This document shows, one piece after another, positions 14,457-27,828 of a DNA stretch of 64,000 nucleotides. Position 1 is the stretch's first letter, and each line of letters opens with the position of its first letter. The notes under the pieces are model-generated. The model had not been told where the DNA came from. It saw nothing but the letters and a program-made list of their open reading frames with translations, and searched no databases. A program made the position numbers and the translations under genes. The stretch is from Channa striata (Eukaryota > Chordata > Actinopteri > Anabantiformes > Channidae): positions 6,699,501 through 6,763,500 of the forward strand of contig CM065184.1 of assembly GCA_033026295.1 (NCBI GenBank), written 5' to 3'.

Positions 14457-14934
14457 GATGAAAAATGACTTTACCCATCTGGACAGAGCTCAGCATGGTT
14501 GTTACACTATTAGTCCTCATGCGGCAATGATTAAAAATAGATTAGAGTACCAAGTCAGAATTAGCCAAGACTTTTTCTTCCTTACTAACCTCTTCTTGCC
14601 TCCCCTCCTTATATACTAAACTGCTTTGAATAATGTTAAAAGACGAAAAGTTAGTAACAAAACATCCCATTCTTGCCTTTTTTCTCAGCTCAGAGTCCGC
14701 GTGTGCATTTGTGTATTTGTGAGCAGCAGTTAGTGTTTGTCAGTGAGTATGTGTACTGCCTGCGGACCTCTTTGCTGGGTGCTGTCTCATGTCGAGCGGT
14801 GTGTTTGAGAGGCTTGTCAAGGTAAAGCTCCTGTCAGCGCCTGGCCGGAGGGAGTGTGCTGATGAAAGGCCTCTTCATCATCCTAATGGGATACACAAAC
14901 CTCTTAACCAGCACTGCTGCCATGGCTTCGGCTG

Positions 14935-14975
14935 GGTGAGGAGAGAGAGGGAGAGAGAGAGAGGAGAGGAAAAAG
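14935..14975. repeat. (GA)n tract
   Basis: Purine-only repeat GAGAGAGAGGGAGAGAGAG in unc5b intron 1. Confidence 0.8.
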
Positions 14976-17900
14976 AGCTGAATGACTAGTCGGGCACCCA
15001 CAACAAGCCCCACACTAAAAAATACACAAGCGCACACGTCAGAAAAATGTACATTGTAAACAAAACAGTGCTGTTAGGAGAGGGTGCCAAGGAGGAATTA
15101 TGACTCTGGGCGGCCTTGGGTTTGCGAAAGGTTCAGTGGGCCAGGGGTATCTGGGACAGAGGGTTAATGCCGTGCTGTCCACTGGAGACACAGGCATGTG
15201 CCTCATCTCTCCTCTGTTATAGAGACCAGCAATCAAGACAAGGATTTTTAATTATAATTCTTATTATGTATTTTCTTTAATTAATTATCTTAGAAATCAA
15301 CTCATAACAAACTGTTAATCAGAAGCAGAGAACATATTGAAAAACTAATCACATCACATCTGTACACATGCACACAGGCAACAGCCCAATAAAACCACAC
15401 CGATCTGTAGATCGATTGTGCAGATATTGATGCCCATTTTTTCTGACCTTTAGGTCAGCACTATCCAAATCGTTTTCAAGCGATGGTTTTTACCCCTTTG
15501 GTCCACTCTAAAATATCTCTATGTTGTACAGACTTTCACGTTCTCCACATGGTGAAATCTGTACATAATATTGATACTTTAATGTGTCCTTTAGTCCCAT
15601 CAGGAGTTTTACATTTCTAAGGAAATGTCTCAGTAGCCATTGGATGTGTGTGTCATAAATTTTGGAAAACACATTCAATAATCAGTAGATCAAAATATTA
15701 CCTCACCCACTACTTTGATTTGTGATGAAATACCTGCAAACTAATGATGCTTCCATCTTCCTTAGCTGTCATTTTTAGTTTTATATAGTTTTAGTTTTTA
15801 GCAGCTTACACACTGCATAGATGTACCGTGTGCAAGCTAAAAAAAAAAAAGATTCCTACAGGATTCAAATTACAATAAATAATAAAAAAATACAGTATCG
15901 CTCAGGTTTTTTCAATGAAACAGGACAAAAAAAATAGATTTGATATTTTTTTCTCTGGGAGGGGGTTAACATAAGACTGGTGTCTGACCCGGGCCAAACG
16001 AGGACACACAGACAGGGTGTGGCTCAGCACAGTCTGCTGCAGGGGTTGACAGAAGGAGGAATGAGGGAGAGGAGAAGCCGAACCCAGAGAGATCAGGAAA
16101 GAGTCTCTCATCATTATTGTCACAGTGTCACACACTCTGGCCACTCAGTGTCACCATCAGTCTGTGGTGGCCCTGGGCGTCTGGTGGGTGACACTCTGCC
16201 TTTCCTTCCATCCATCCATCTCTCCCTCTTGCAGCTTGGATGTACATACACAAGCTGCGTACGCCTCTTTTATTTCTATTTGAATATGCCGAGGGGATTT
16301 CGTCACTGTGTTCATCACGGTTATCCATCTCAGTTATTCCTGCCAGTCCAGTCATACTGGTCCCAGCCCGGGGCTCTGGGATGTCCTCTTTAAATTCCAG
16401 CACAGTCCCTGGGTCAAGGACTCACTCGTGTATCTGCAGTGAACAGCAGCAAAAAACTTTGACATCAGACAAGAAACATAGCCTCATGAATGATTGATGC
16501 GCAAATGCTGACTCATCACACAGGGGGAAAAACAATATTTTGACCTGAAACATAACAAGATTTACATTCATTGAGCAGAGCAGAGATGCACACAGGCCAA
16601 CCAGATTGCAGATGCTGTTGCGGGGGTCCTACCAGCCCCTGTGTACAATGTACAGTTATCAGTTCTCTGTGTGGTACAATCTGTTAGCAGCTGAGATTGA
16701 CAGATATGGAAAACTTGGCCTGGCCTAAAGTGATAGTCAGTGCTGGTGCTTTAGTTATTACTTTTATGTTTTGGTGCTGCGCCGCACAGAGATTACCTGA
16801 CAGTCAAACAGCGTGGTGTGTTTTTCCCTTCCTATCGTGAACTGCACATGTCCTTCTGAAGTTTGACTTCCTCTGGCTTTATTCGATTTTTTTCCTGTTT
16901 GCTGTTTGAATGGAAAAAAAAGTACCACAAAAACTATTACAAAAATTACAAAATTGTGCTCTGTTTTTATATAAATAAAAATACCTACACTCAAAATGGG
17001 ATAACAAACATGCTGAGCCGACCCAGATTTTTGATTTGAGCAAGACTTTCTGGGGGGTTGGATGGAAATTTTCTTCTTCCTCCTGTTCGAGTATCTCGGA
17101 GTTGAGACAGAGATGGAAATTTATTTTGAGAGAATGATGAAGCGAGTTATAAAGGGAGTGAAGGAAAAGGATCAAAGGATATAACAGCCATTAGCTTCTA
17201 CACAGGACTGCTTCTGCTTACAAGACCCCCACATTCTGCAGGGTGAGGAGAATCTCATCTCTGTCTTCTGACTCTCCATTTGTCCTCCCCTGCTATCACC
17301 ACATCACCTCTTGTCATCTATCTCCTCCAACATGGATTTTCTGCCTATTAGTGCCCTAATCTTTTCTGGTCCTTTTCTACCTCTGTCTTGCCCCGCTGTC
17401 TACTTCTCTCTATCTCATTTTTTTAATCACTCATTACAGAAAAAAGCTTTTAACAATATCACGCATTGAACCAAATATTTGACATTATTGTCCCTTCATT
17501 TTTTGCCAACCCTCAGTTTTGTGTTTTTGGTTTGTTTTGTTTTTTTTTTTCTGGTAAGCTGTTTTCAGAATGATGTGCACTTCCATCATTTCAAACGTAC
17601 GTTGAATTCTACATGTCCCAATTTCTGGCCAATTTTTCAAAGCTTGCAAGTCTTATCTCTCTCTCACACATACACACTTCCACATGCACAGACACACACA
17701 GGCTAGCCTACAGCATATTGCTTGTTGTCTACTACATATCTAGGGATTTCTCTGATGCAAGGGGACGCAATGAAGGAACAGAGTGACGCCAACCCCTCTG
17801 TGCTTGTGTGGGGTGTGATCGTGCATCTGTGCGTGCACGTGTTCGTGTGTGTGTGTGTTTTTTTAATCTCACTTTGTTTGTCAGTGTGTTGTCACCTCTG

Positions 17901-18189
17901 TCACACTGACTTGGTAACTACTTATTTGTGAGTGGGGTTGTGTGAGTGTGAGAGAAGTCGTGTGCGTGGTCCGTTGATCCGCTGTCAATCCGGCTCATCT
18001 CCTCATCTGTTCATTAGCATGACAGAGCAGCCCTCCTGCCAAAGCAGTTAGTCACAAGAATCAGCCCCTGTCACAACACATTACAGCAGCAGGCATCTCT
18101 AATAGCACTGGCAATCGCAGCAACCATAGCCAATGCCCAAAGTACGCGCGCACACTCACACACGTTCACACCAATCAAGAGTTGCACTT

Positions 18190-18500
18190 GATCTGCACCC
18201 AGGGAGTGTTTCTGTGTCTCTCTCCATCTCTTCTCCCTTGCTCTTTCCATCCACATATCCTCTCTCCTTCCTCCCTTTCCCCCTAACATGGCTATCCACT
18301 TATAGCAAAGCTTACAGCCTTGTCATTAATCTCCTTCTTCCCCCCTCCTCCTCCTCCCAGTCTCCCTCCATCATTGCCTTACATTAGCTAGGTTACCTGA
18401 CTGACCTCTCCGTCTCTCCCATTTTCTTGTCCTTTCTCTCCCTGACTAGCTCTATTTCTGTCCCGCTTCCTCCTGCTCTCTGTCTTCATGATGCTCAAAG
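18190..18500. repeat. pyrimidine-rich tract
   Basis: Around 300 bp dominated by CTCTCTCC, CTTCCTCCC and TCCTCCTCC words, without an open frame of interest. Confidence 0.6.
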
Positions 18501-20513
18501 ATTCGAGACTCTTCATTTTTAATCCATCTGTCTTGCCCAGTGATGTTTTAGTTCTCTCTCTTTCTCTCTTTTAGCATCCCAATACTCTTTCTTCATTATC
18601 ACCTGCTTGTGGTGCCTGATGTAATTTGTACAGGAAGTTTGATTTAGCCAGCTTCCTGTCTCCAGAGACCCAAGTTGTCATACTATATAATAAAAACACA
18701 TGCTGTGATGCCTTTTACAGACTTTTCTCACACAAGACATTTCTCTTGACTTAACATAATACCACAGTGTAGTATCACGAGACAATATCTCAGACAAGCA
18801 CAAACATTTTCAAACAATAAAGCGTCTTGAAAATCTGAAAGCTTTAATAGAGAAACTGTAAATTAGTTCCACACCCAATATGATGGGACACAAATGAGAG
18901 GGTAGCACAGACTCGGGCTGTTGTTTAGTGCAACAATTGGCAGTGTTTTAAGGAAGGACATGTAATTTGACTGTCTGTGTGTCTCTAGCCTTACCGGAAT
19001 GCCTCACTGGGGTGGACTTACTGGTTTTGTTGAGGTTTCTGTGTGCTTTATCTATGAGGTAGTGTGCACAACCCCACCCGCACTGTGTGTGTGTGTGTGT
19101 TGTTTGTGTTTTGAGGGACAGAAAAAAGTGGGGTGATAGAGAGCAGGGATTTACCTGTAAGGCAGGAGCTGTCAAGTCTTGTCTCAAGGAGGCCATCAGC
19201 TTTGAGTGGTATTTAACAGCAAGCCCCCCTTCCTACACAAAGAAACAGGCCTAGAGTAGCGGTAGACGTTTTAGCAGGACTCATTAAGAACTTAACTAAA
19301 TTGTTTTTTTTATGTAAAACATGTTCTTTATATCCATAAAACTGGAGCCTGTGCCTATTTTGACAAAGTCAAGAAGGGGATATGATACATTAACAAGTGT
19401 CTTAATACAATTTTAGGCCAATATTAAGTACTGAGGCCACATCTACTATTTGTCCTCTGAGTGGTCCCTAAGTGTGTGTATGCTTCAGTCTGTGAGTTGT
19501 AATCAGTTTGAGGAGCAGTGAGAGAGGACAAAAGTGTAACCTGGTTAGGGGAAGAAGAGTTGCAGTGTTGCAGAAGTTTGGAGAGAGGTGGACCAGAGGA
19601 CAGGAGGAGGGGTGTGAATTCGCCTGTAGCTCTTAGAGAGGGAGAGAGACAGAGCAAAACTGATACAGTGGGATGGAGGGTGAGGCACAGGGGTGAGGAG
19701 GGGGGGGGCAGGGTAGAGTGGGTAATTACAGGGGCCCAGAGACGAGAGGCCTGTAATCAGCTTGCCCTCAGGAAGGAATGCAGCTCATCTTCTCATGTAA
19801 TTACTGCCATTTAAACGGCCCCAGCTTCCAAACACTCATCCCACTGTACTGCTCACCTATTCACTATACGAATGTGCGGGCACACACATACACACACACG
19901 GTCACAGTGAGGAAATCAGTGGCAGAAGACAGATCTTCAAGAGAGCCAAGAGCACTGGAAAGACAGAGACGGACCACAGACAATATGTGTGTTTGTGTGC
20001 ACTCGTAGCTGCAGTGTGTGCACCGTAGTTAATGGCTGTGTAGACTGTTGGCCTCTAGAGGAGCCAGCTCCATGTGAATACCCACCATGGCAACCAGCCA
20101 CTCCGGGTAGATTTGCGCAACTCTCATCAGGCAGCTGCGCAGCGATGGAGCAGACAAGCAGTGGCGCCTCATACTCAACATGCACACTTATGTCTAGTCA
20201 CACACACAGGAAAGGGATGAGTCGCATTCTACCATATGAGTTTGACCTCCAAGTAATAGTTGTGACATTGGTCTGTAATTTCGAGAGTATAATAGGAAAA
20301 CAACATTGTCTCACCCACTCTGTCTCCCCTCCTTCCCTGCCTGCCTCCCTCTCACTGGCTCCTCATCCCTCTCTCCCTCTCCACCCCGGTTAGTGATTGA
20401 TAGTGCTGCTTGTGTACGTCTGTGTTCCCATGCAGTAGGTGGTCACTGGGGCACACACAAACAGCACAGGGCCACTTTTTGATGGCCTATGATTAATGAG
20501 CCGGGGGGGTTGG

Positions 20514-20530
20514 GTGGCGCCCCCTAGCTG
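20514..20530 (-). promoter_or_regulatory. candidate CTCF site
   Basis: The minus strand reads CAGCTAGGGGGCGCC, close to the CTCF core CCASYAGRKGGCGC. It lies in unc5b intron 1 in a CpG-poor setting. Confidence 0.35.
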
Positions 20531-21659
20531 TGACTGACTCCACTTTCAGCCACATCCCTTCTGTCTATTCAAATGCACCAGTAGCAGCAGAGGGATCACA
20601 GCTACACAACACAAGCGCAAATCCTCTTAGTGCTCCCACTCTCACAGTCACACTCACCCACACATTCAAAAACACAGTCGCAGAATCTCACTTAGAGTAG
20701 GCTGTCCCTTGCATAAACAGTGGGTAAATATAATCCATAGTCTGTAACAAACACACCCGCCCTCCCTCTTCCACACAAACTGTTTGAATATAGTGTGGGT
20801 CCTTGTGAAACAGCCTCAAAAATCACCAGTATTCACCCAGTTATCAGTAGAAAAACATTTCTGTCGCTCTGTCATTGGGCCTTTCTTACTGTCGGGAACC
20901 ATGTAGTTAGATGACATGTTTGTGTGGGTGTGGGTGTGTAAGTGTTTCCCCTCTGGCATACCCTGCAAAGGGCTGATTAAGTGTCATTATGAAACCAAAG
21001 ACTTATGGGAAGAAGACAAAGAAGGTGAATCCTTTGAAAGAGGTGCAGGTCACACTTCATTTACAATTAGAAGGTTATAGGGCAAAACACCTTGCAGCTA
21101 AAAGTGTGGGATAACACTCTGTTAACAAGCAGATCTGTAAATGAGGTCTTGCAAGCTTCTGCAGTTGTTGTGTGTGCGTATATATGTGTGTTTCTGTGTG
21201 TGTGTACATGTGTGTACTATGTCCTCAGGCTTGCTTTCTCTCCACCTGCCACCCAGACATGCTGGATGGACAAGCGAAGCATTTCTGTCACACTGCATCT
21301 CCATCACCTGCTCGGCCTTCCCCCTCTGCCAATCTGCTTTCCAGCATCCTGTAACCTCCCTCTCACAAAGATTCCATCTTTCTTACTCACTAACTTTCAC
21401 GATCAATTACATGCTCGGGCTCGTATCCTGACGAAACTGGGAGGATTCACACTCTGCCGAAATAGCCACTCGGCAGGCATCCTCATTAACATGTTGGAAC
21501 CAATCACAGGTGTGACATTTCCACCGCCATGATGAACTTCCAACAAGTTGCCGCACACAATATAATTGATTATGCATCTTATGTGATTCTTAGTTGACGA
21601 TATTTGATGTGATATATTTTCTAAAAATAATTAAATTATTAAATTAATAATGTAATAAT

Positions 21660-22095
21660 CAAACTAATAATTTGTACTTTTATACTTTACTAACTGTTTA
21701 TTGTACTACATTTCATAGGTTACTATCATGGCTTTACTCTACTACATTTACTTTTCAACTAACGTTACTGGTACCTTTTCTGAATTGTGTTGTTATACTT
21801 AATACAATATAATCATTAAACTTTACTGATTAACACACAAGCTACCCAACAGTGTATACAGTAACTGACCTATCAAGTATTATATTATAGCATATAATGT
21901 CTTTAAAATAATCTCTGTAAGAAGAATAACTACAATTTAGTTATATAATATTGGGCCCTTCATAAAAAATAATACTTTAAGTATTTTGTGCTAATACTTT
22001 AGTACCTTTACTTACCTGTAACAGTATTTCTGATCTGTGATAATGGTATTTTTATACAGGAAAATAATGAGTACTTCTAGCACTAGTAAACAAAA
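21660..22095 (+). repeat. AT-rich teleost interspersed repeat
   Basis: Contains, in order, TACTACATTT, CTCTACTACATTTACTTTT, TAATACTTTAGTACCTTTAC, CTGTAACAGTATTTCTGATC and ATAATGAGTACTTCTAGCAC. This is the order of a repeat very common in percomorph fish (words like TACTCCACTACATTT, ACTTGTAACAGAGTATTT, GAGTACTTCTTCCACCACTG). The copy is diverged. Confidence 0.6.
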
Positions 22096-24218
22096 AGTGA
22101 AGAGGGGGTCTTATTTTTTACACTGAGCTTTTAATGTATTTAAAAATTACAAAACTACAAACATAACACTGAGGCTTTAGTGATATGAAGTTGTGTTTCG
22201 ATAAACCAAAACCTGAGCTGAATTAACAAGAAATGTAGCAATTCCTCTATGGAATGCTGCTGAGGTGTGGCACAGGTTATTCAGGAAGACATAAATATAC
22301 GTCTACACAGCTAACAATTACACAAGTGGGCACAGTGTTTTCTGTTATGGGAGCTACCATTGCTGCATACTCTTCTTATTTTTGCATTAAGTTACACCAA
22401 CACATCGTGCACCAGTTTCAGCAAAGGACACGCAAATACGCAACTGATTTTGTAGTTTCTCTCTGAATCTGTCACTCTTTGTCAGTCACACTATCATACT
22501 TATCATTCTGCATAAGGGAAGTTTAAAAAAACAATAGTCAATTTTGTTCACTAGGAGACAGAAATGTAAGAGTTTCAAACAAAAAAGGAGGTAAAACAAT
22601 CAAGGAGAAGCTGAAGATGAATGTGTGGCCCTGCCTGTGTGAGGCATGAAGTCTGTTTGAGAGGCACCGTGGTGAGAACAAAGACACGGACCGTAGAGTC
22701 ATGTGAAGGAACCACAGGTGCACATCTTTGGGTGGTAGAATCAAAATATCCAAACGTGAGCTTTCAAGGCAACACGCTGGAGGCTTTATGAGAAAGCACG
22801 CAGAGCTGGATCTCTGGCCCTTCTTGCGGGGATTCGAAATTTGCTTCCTGCCTCATAGCTGGCATAATGAAATGTGTGTCTGTTAGTGACTTAACAACAT
22901 TTCCTTTTTAAATATGGCCAATTTTCCTCCTGTCGGCACTCAGAGGGGTTGCTTATACTGCGAGTGTTTGCAGCACTACGTGTGCGTTCGCTCAGATGGT
23001 TGAACTGCATGACGCCTCACACTCCGTCTGCCATTGTTGATGTGAGAAGTGATGCTGTGTCACGCCAACGTGTACTCATGTCGCCTCATGCCTCAGTACA
23101 CAGACACCGTCCCACTCACACATTCAGCGATTTTTTTTCCCATCAAATATCTAAATTTATACACTTGCTTTTTCCGGTTCTCATGTCTCGGCACTTTTCT
23201 CTCCTCCCTGGTTTCTTCTCTCTCCTCCTGTAGCTGTTTTCAGGCTGATGAGAATGAGGTCAGTGTGAATATCAATCACTCAATGTAATTGTCCTTTAAA
23301 GAAGGCAAGGAGAGACCAAGTCTCTCCATCCACCTCTGTCTCTTTCAACGTGCCTCTGTGTGCGTATGTGTGTGTAGGAGAGGATGACGATAAAGAGGTA
23401 GACGGGATGAGGATGATGGATATATGGTCAGCCAGTCAATGTTACATAATTGCTTCTGATCACTCTATTCGTTAGCCTTATTTCCTCTGTTACCAACAGT
23501 GTCTGTGTGTCCTCACAGCTGTTTGTCCTTGGTGGGCTCAGTAAGCCTGTTATGCTTTATAGCTGTGGGCTATAGTTCTTTCTTTACGCATGTGTGTTTG
23601 TGTTTAAGACTGTAGGATGTCATTTTAAGGCAACAGGGGCTGCACAAAGTGCTTTGAGTCTAGCAGGCAGGAGGGAAGGACTGGAGTCAGTGGAGGGCAA
23701 GACGAAAAGCACTCCCATGTCAAACACCGAACAGAAAAGCGGAAGGGAGGAGGTGGGACACTGTGCTGTTGTTGGTTTGTTTTTGACCTCATAGGACACC
23801 TAAGATGGAAAAAGTTTCCTGATCTAGACAAACACAAGCTGACCCTGTGTTTGTCTGCTTCAAAGTGCTCTCCTTTTCCCATGCTTTATTCTCTCCTGCT
23901 CTCTTTTCCCCCACTTCTGAGTCCGATAGTTGGGATAGTGAGGGCACTGGAGGGGACAGTAATGACTAACTCTGTAAAGGTAATGATAAAGTACAGACGC
24001 TTCGACTGCTCTGGCTAGAGGCGCTGGGGCTGAGAAAATTACAGTCATTCATGTGTGTGTATGTGTGAGAGAGAGAGAGAATGAGAGGCAGGAGACAGGA
24101 GAAAGACAGAGGGCAGAAAGAACAACAGAGGCAGTTTCAGAGTCAGGCTGAGACAAAGACAGAGATTGCTGTGATTCATTTTCCATGCTCATTGTAACAG
24201 TCCAGCATTATGTGTGTC

Positions 24219-24222
<4 letters not shown>

Positions 24223-24258
<36 letters not shown>
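24223..24258. repeat. (TG)18 microsatellite
   Basis: A pure dinucleotide run of 36 bp. Confidence 0.95.
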
Positions 24259-24259
<1 letters not shown>

Positions 24260-25466
24260 ACTTGTATCCCATCATCTCCTTTATGAGTGTCCCTGACCTG
24301 TCTTTGGCCAGCCCTCCTGTCTTCTCCTTTTTGTCACTTCTGTCCACACTCCGTCTGTCTCTCCTACACAGTCCTGTCTTCCAGTGTGGCCTCGCTCCAC
24401 CACTGTCACTCCACCACTTGCTTACACTAAACTGAAGCTCTGCACTCTGCCACATAGTCGCCAAAGGAGGGGACTTCTTCAGCTATACTATTCGAGTTCG
24501 GCATACATGAATAAGTGTGGGTGAGAATGTACTGTCTAAGCATAGGTTGTCATCTGGTGTCTGGGTCTACATGTGATTGTGTGCTCTAGTAAAGAATACC
24601 CAGAAGCCTGTGTTTGCTTTCTTGCTGTCTGCTGTCTGTCATTAGAGTAATAAAAGACTTGCTGTGCTGCACGGCGAGGAGTTCTTCTCTTTAAGTTTCC
24701 TCCATTCCGCACAAATTGCCGGCTGCTGAGCTCTGATGGATGTTTGTATGCTGGGCCAAAAACACAGGTTCCACTTTAAATTCCCAGCTCCATTATCCCA
24801 GGGAGAGACAGGGGGGGAGAAAGAAGCTGTCTGTCTGTCTCCTACCTCTGTCATCCAGAAGTGTTTTAATTAAACTGTGCAGGCCCCAGAACACACATGC
24901 ACACACTGTACAGAGAGAGATTTATCCAAACACGCAGGGCTCTCCTCCCCTCCTTTCTCACTATGAACCGCCATCTCTCTCTGTTTGTCTGTCTCATTGC
25001 TGCCATTCTTCTGCCGTCCTCTTTCTCTCCCCGTGCCCCCTCTCTCATCTCTCCTAAAGAGTGACAGGCTGTGTTTTTCAGCCGATGTTTGAACACCAAG
25101 CGATCAATGCCGGACAAAGGGAAAGAGCGGGGGCGAGGGGCGGGGAGGGACAGCACAATTGGTTATTGACAGGGAAAGAAAAGTCTGAAAGACTGGAGGC
25201 GACAGCTTAGTAAGAGGAGAGCAAGGGGATGCGAGGAGAGAAAAAAGACAGGGAGGAGGGGATTGTGCGAGAGCTGCAACGATGAATGTGATTCATCTCC
25301 ATGGTTAAGCGTCACTTTGAGATGTGTTAGCTTTCTTTACTTTGTGTTTGTTTGTGTTTACCTGCGTATGGACCCACTTACAGCACTCTATGTGCTTAAT
25401 TGAGTGTGTAAAAGTGACATTAAGTGTCGATCTTTGCCAGAGCGTAACCTCTGGGAGCAGAAATAA

Positions 25467-25488
25467 GTGTGTGTGTGTGTGTGTGTGT
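25467..25488. repeat. (GT)11 microsatellite
   Basis: A pure dinucleotide run of 22 bp. Confidence 0.9.
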
Positions 25489-25897
25489 TTATTTAAAACA
25501 AATGTAATCATACAGATCACGGGGCTGGCATTACATCTATTACACAGTATTTAAGATTTGTTTGAAAAATCCCTACGCAGCATATCAACTGCCTCCAACT
25601 TGTTTATTCTATACAGTGTAAAACGCCTGCAGAGATGGAGAAGTAATAAACTGGTGGGTCACATCTACTTCCATTATAAATAAAGGATTAAAATGCAGCT
25701 AGTTAAAAGGCAACTAGAAAGAGGCATAATGTCATTTCTTTATTTGATTCCAAGGATTTGTTTGTCATCTGTCGTTCTGATCTCTGACAGGTTATATGTT
25801 TATTTCATAGTCATGTCTTTATTCTAACTTTTTTAAGAAATGCTATCCTGAATAATGAAAAGTGAGAGAAGAACTTCTGGCACAACCTCACCTGCTG

Positions 25898-26023
25898 AAG
25901 AAAACTAAAATCAGAAACTGTCAGCAACCCTTGGAGATTGTCAAACAACTTTCTAGTTAACAATAACTAAAGTTGTTTGACAGTCTGCAAGCGTTGAAGA
26001 CAGTTTGTGATCCTAGTTTTCTT
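25898..26023. repeat. 126-nt foldback hairpin, about 55-60 bp arms
   Basis: The left arm (25898-25959) pairs with the right arm (25964-26023) around the loop ACAA. The inner part of the left arm, GTCAAACAACTTT, is exactly the reverse complement of AAAGTTGTTTGAC, and the outer AAGAAAACTA of TAGTTTTCTT. About eight mismatches occur in between. Weak similarity continues outside (CCTCAC on both sides). It could be a small foldback MITE or a long hairpin RNA locus. Confidence 0.85.
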
Positions 26024-27828
26024 AATAAAAATGTGAGGAAATTTCAGTGCTAGAAAACTTGGTACGATTGTAAAGATGATTTTTATAGGAGTGATCACAG
26101 TAGCAGCTCTGCTTGTACTGTGCAGCCCAGGCGGGGAAAAGTGTGAAGCGTGCAGTGGTCAGGGTTCAATTTAAGGTCTTGGGTTAGTGAATAAATATAG
26201 TCAGTGGCAGGTGGTTGTAGAATAAGCGATTGGAGAAGAACAAGGTTGTGTTCGTGGGAGTGACAGACTACATAAGAGGCAGAGACAGACAGAGGATGAC
26301 AGGTCTGTCCTGGATGGCTTTTGGGCCTGAAGGAGATTTTGCCCTTTCTGTCTTTCCTGTGGCCGCAGCACTGCCATGGTCTGAGCTGCGGGCAGCTTCA
26401 GCCGCTTTGGTCTGGCTGGCCCTTTCATGGTGGATGAGATTTGGGTCAAGGTTATACCCTGCTCCTACTTGAAGACACACAGCGTCTTGAATGCCATGAA
26501 TTGTTGTTGGACTTCTAATATCGCTACAACTTGGCTGTGTCCACACATTTTTGGCAAGTGGGGCCGACCTTGTCAATCCTGTGCAATCCACTCCAGTCCT
26601 CCATTTATTGCTTATTGAATTCAGAACATTTTTGCAAGGAGAACAAGAAGGGCACCTCCATGTATAATAATCCAAAGGGAAAGTCACAAAGTTTGATAGT
26701 ACATTGTTTTAAGACAGTCCTTACAAAAAATACAAAAAGCATTTCTGGCATTGTCTGGTCTTGTGTGCTATGCACATATATTGTTAACATGTCAGACTGT
26801 GATAGGTGTCCTGTGGTCAGGTGTGATGTCACAAACTCTTCTCCAGTTTGCCCGTGGATCAGTGTCTTACTCGAGTACACAAACATACCATACGGCTGAT
26901 GGGCAGACAGCAGCTGTGGCAAGACTTAGGCTTGCACAATAATATTGTGTATTGTATATATGACAGTTTATGTCACAATATCATTATGCATCAAATAATA
27001 TTCTGAAACTGCCAAGCCAAGTCAGTATTATTTAAAGAGACAAAGACATAGTGGCTCGAAATTGCTTTTACTTTCTCTACAGCAAATTTGTGTGAAATAT
27101 GGAATCAAGTATTACATTGCAAACTACCAGTACAGCCTGTTAATTCTACACTTGTAGAATTGGGAGTATCCAATGACACTGTAGCACTGATACACTATAT
27201 GGGATCTGCCCATCAGCATTATATTAAACAGTCAGAGTGAAGAGGTCGGAAACACAGGTTTTTTTCTGCCAGCAGAAGCTCTTGGCAGCATTGCCATAAG
27301 GGATATGTCACATCGAAAATGTCAGGGGATAATGTGCGATCAACGGGACCTGTCCGTGGAAGGTCAGCAGCTCTCCTCCCCAGCTGAGAGGCATGGACTT
27401 GTCCAGGGAGAGCAGAGCAGGATGCCTGCATTGAGCAGATTACTGGCAGTACAGGGAGGCAAAAAATGTCAGTGTGCCCCTCCATTTACAGAGGGAACTG
27501 TCAGCACCTCAAACGTATTCTTGAAATCCACTAACAGGGTGGCCGTAATGTATACAGGGAGACCCCGCTGACAGGTTCCCTCATACATGCCCTGAAGCTG
27601 GATTGAGACACGCAGGATGAGTTGTCACACACTTACATATAGTCCCTCCAGTTATGTGATAGCATATTGATCCCCAGGCAACAAATGTGTCATTTTGATT
27701 ATGTCTCAGTTCCTCAGCAGGCAGGCCAGAATGTGGGATCAATCCACAGAGCGGCCATCTCAGCGCTGATGGAGACTTTTCCATTAAAGAGCAGTCATCC
27801 TTATCCCCTCTTTGTTCTGTGTTTTCAG

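Larger units (their letters stand above)
1..27828 (+). other. unc5b intron 1 (3' part), no coding exon supported
   Basis: The first in-window unc5b exon enters in phase 1 and lacks a signal peptide, so the sequence upstream is best read as its first intron. The intron is also very long in mammals. I found only short chance reading frames. It holds many (TG)n/(CA)n tracts, pyrimidine- and purine-rich tracts, a degenerate SINE, one AT-rich teleost repeat, a foldback hairpin, and several stretches that look like conserved noncoding elements. An unrelated noncoding RNA cannot be excluded. Confidence 0.6.

Noticed and set aside
14047..14619. 190-codon open frame on the plus strand
   Set aside because: It is low-complexity, made by the pyrimidine-rich tract (Ser/Leu/Phe/Pro), with no domain and no splice or promoter support.
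1..27828. Search for unc5b exon 1 (signal peptide)
   Set aside because: No CpG-rich segment with a hydrophobic leader followed by a phase 1 donor was found; it probably lies upstream.
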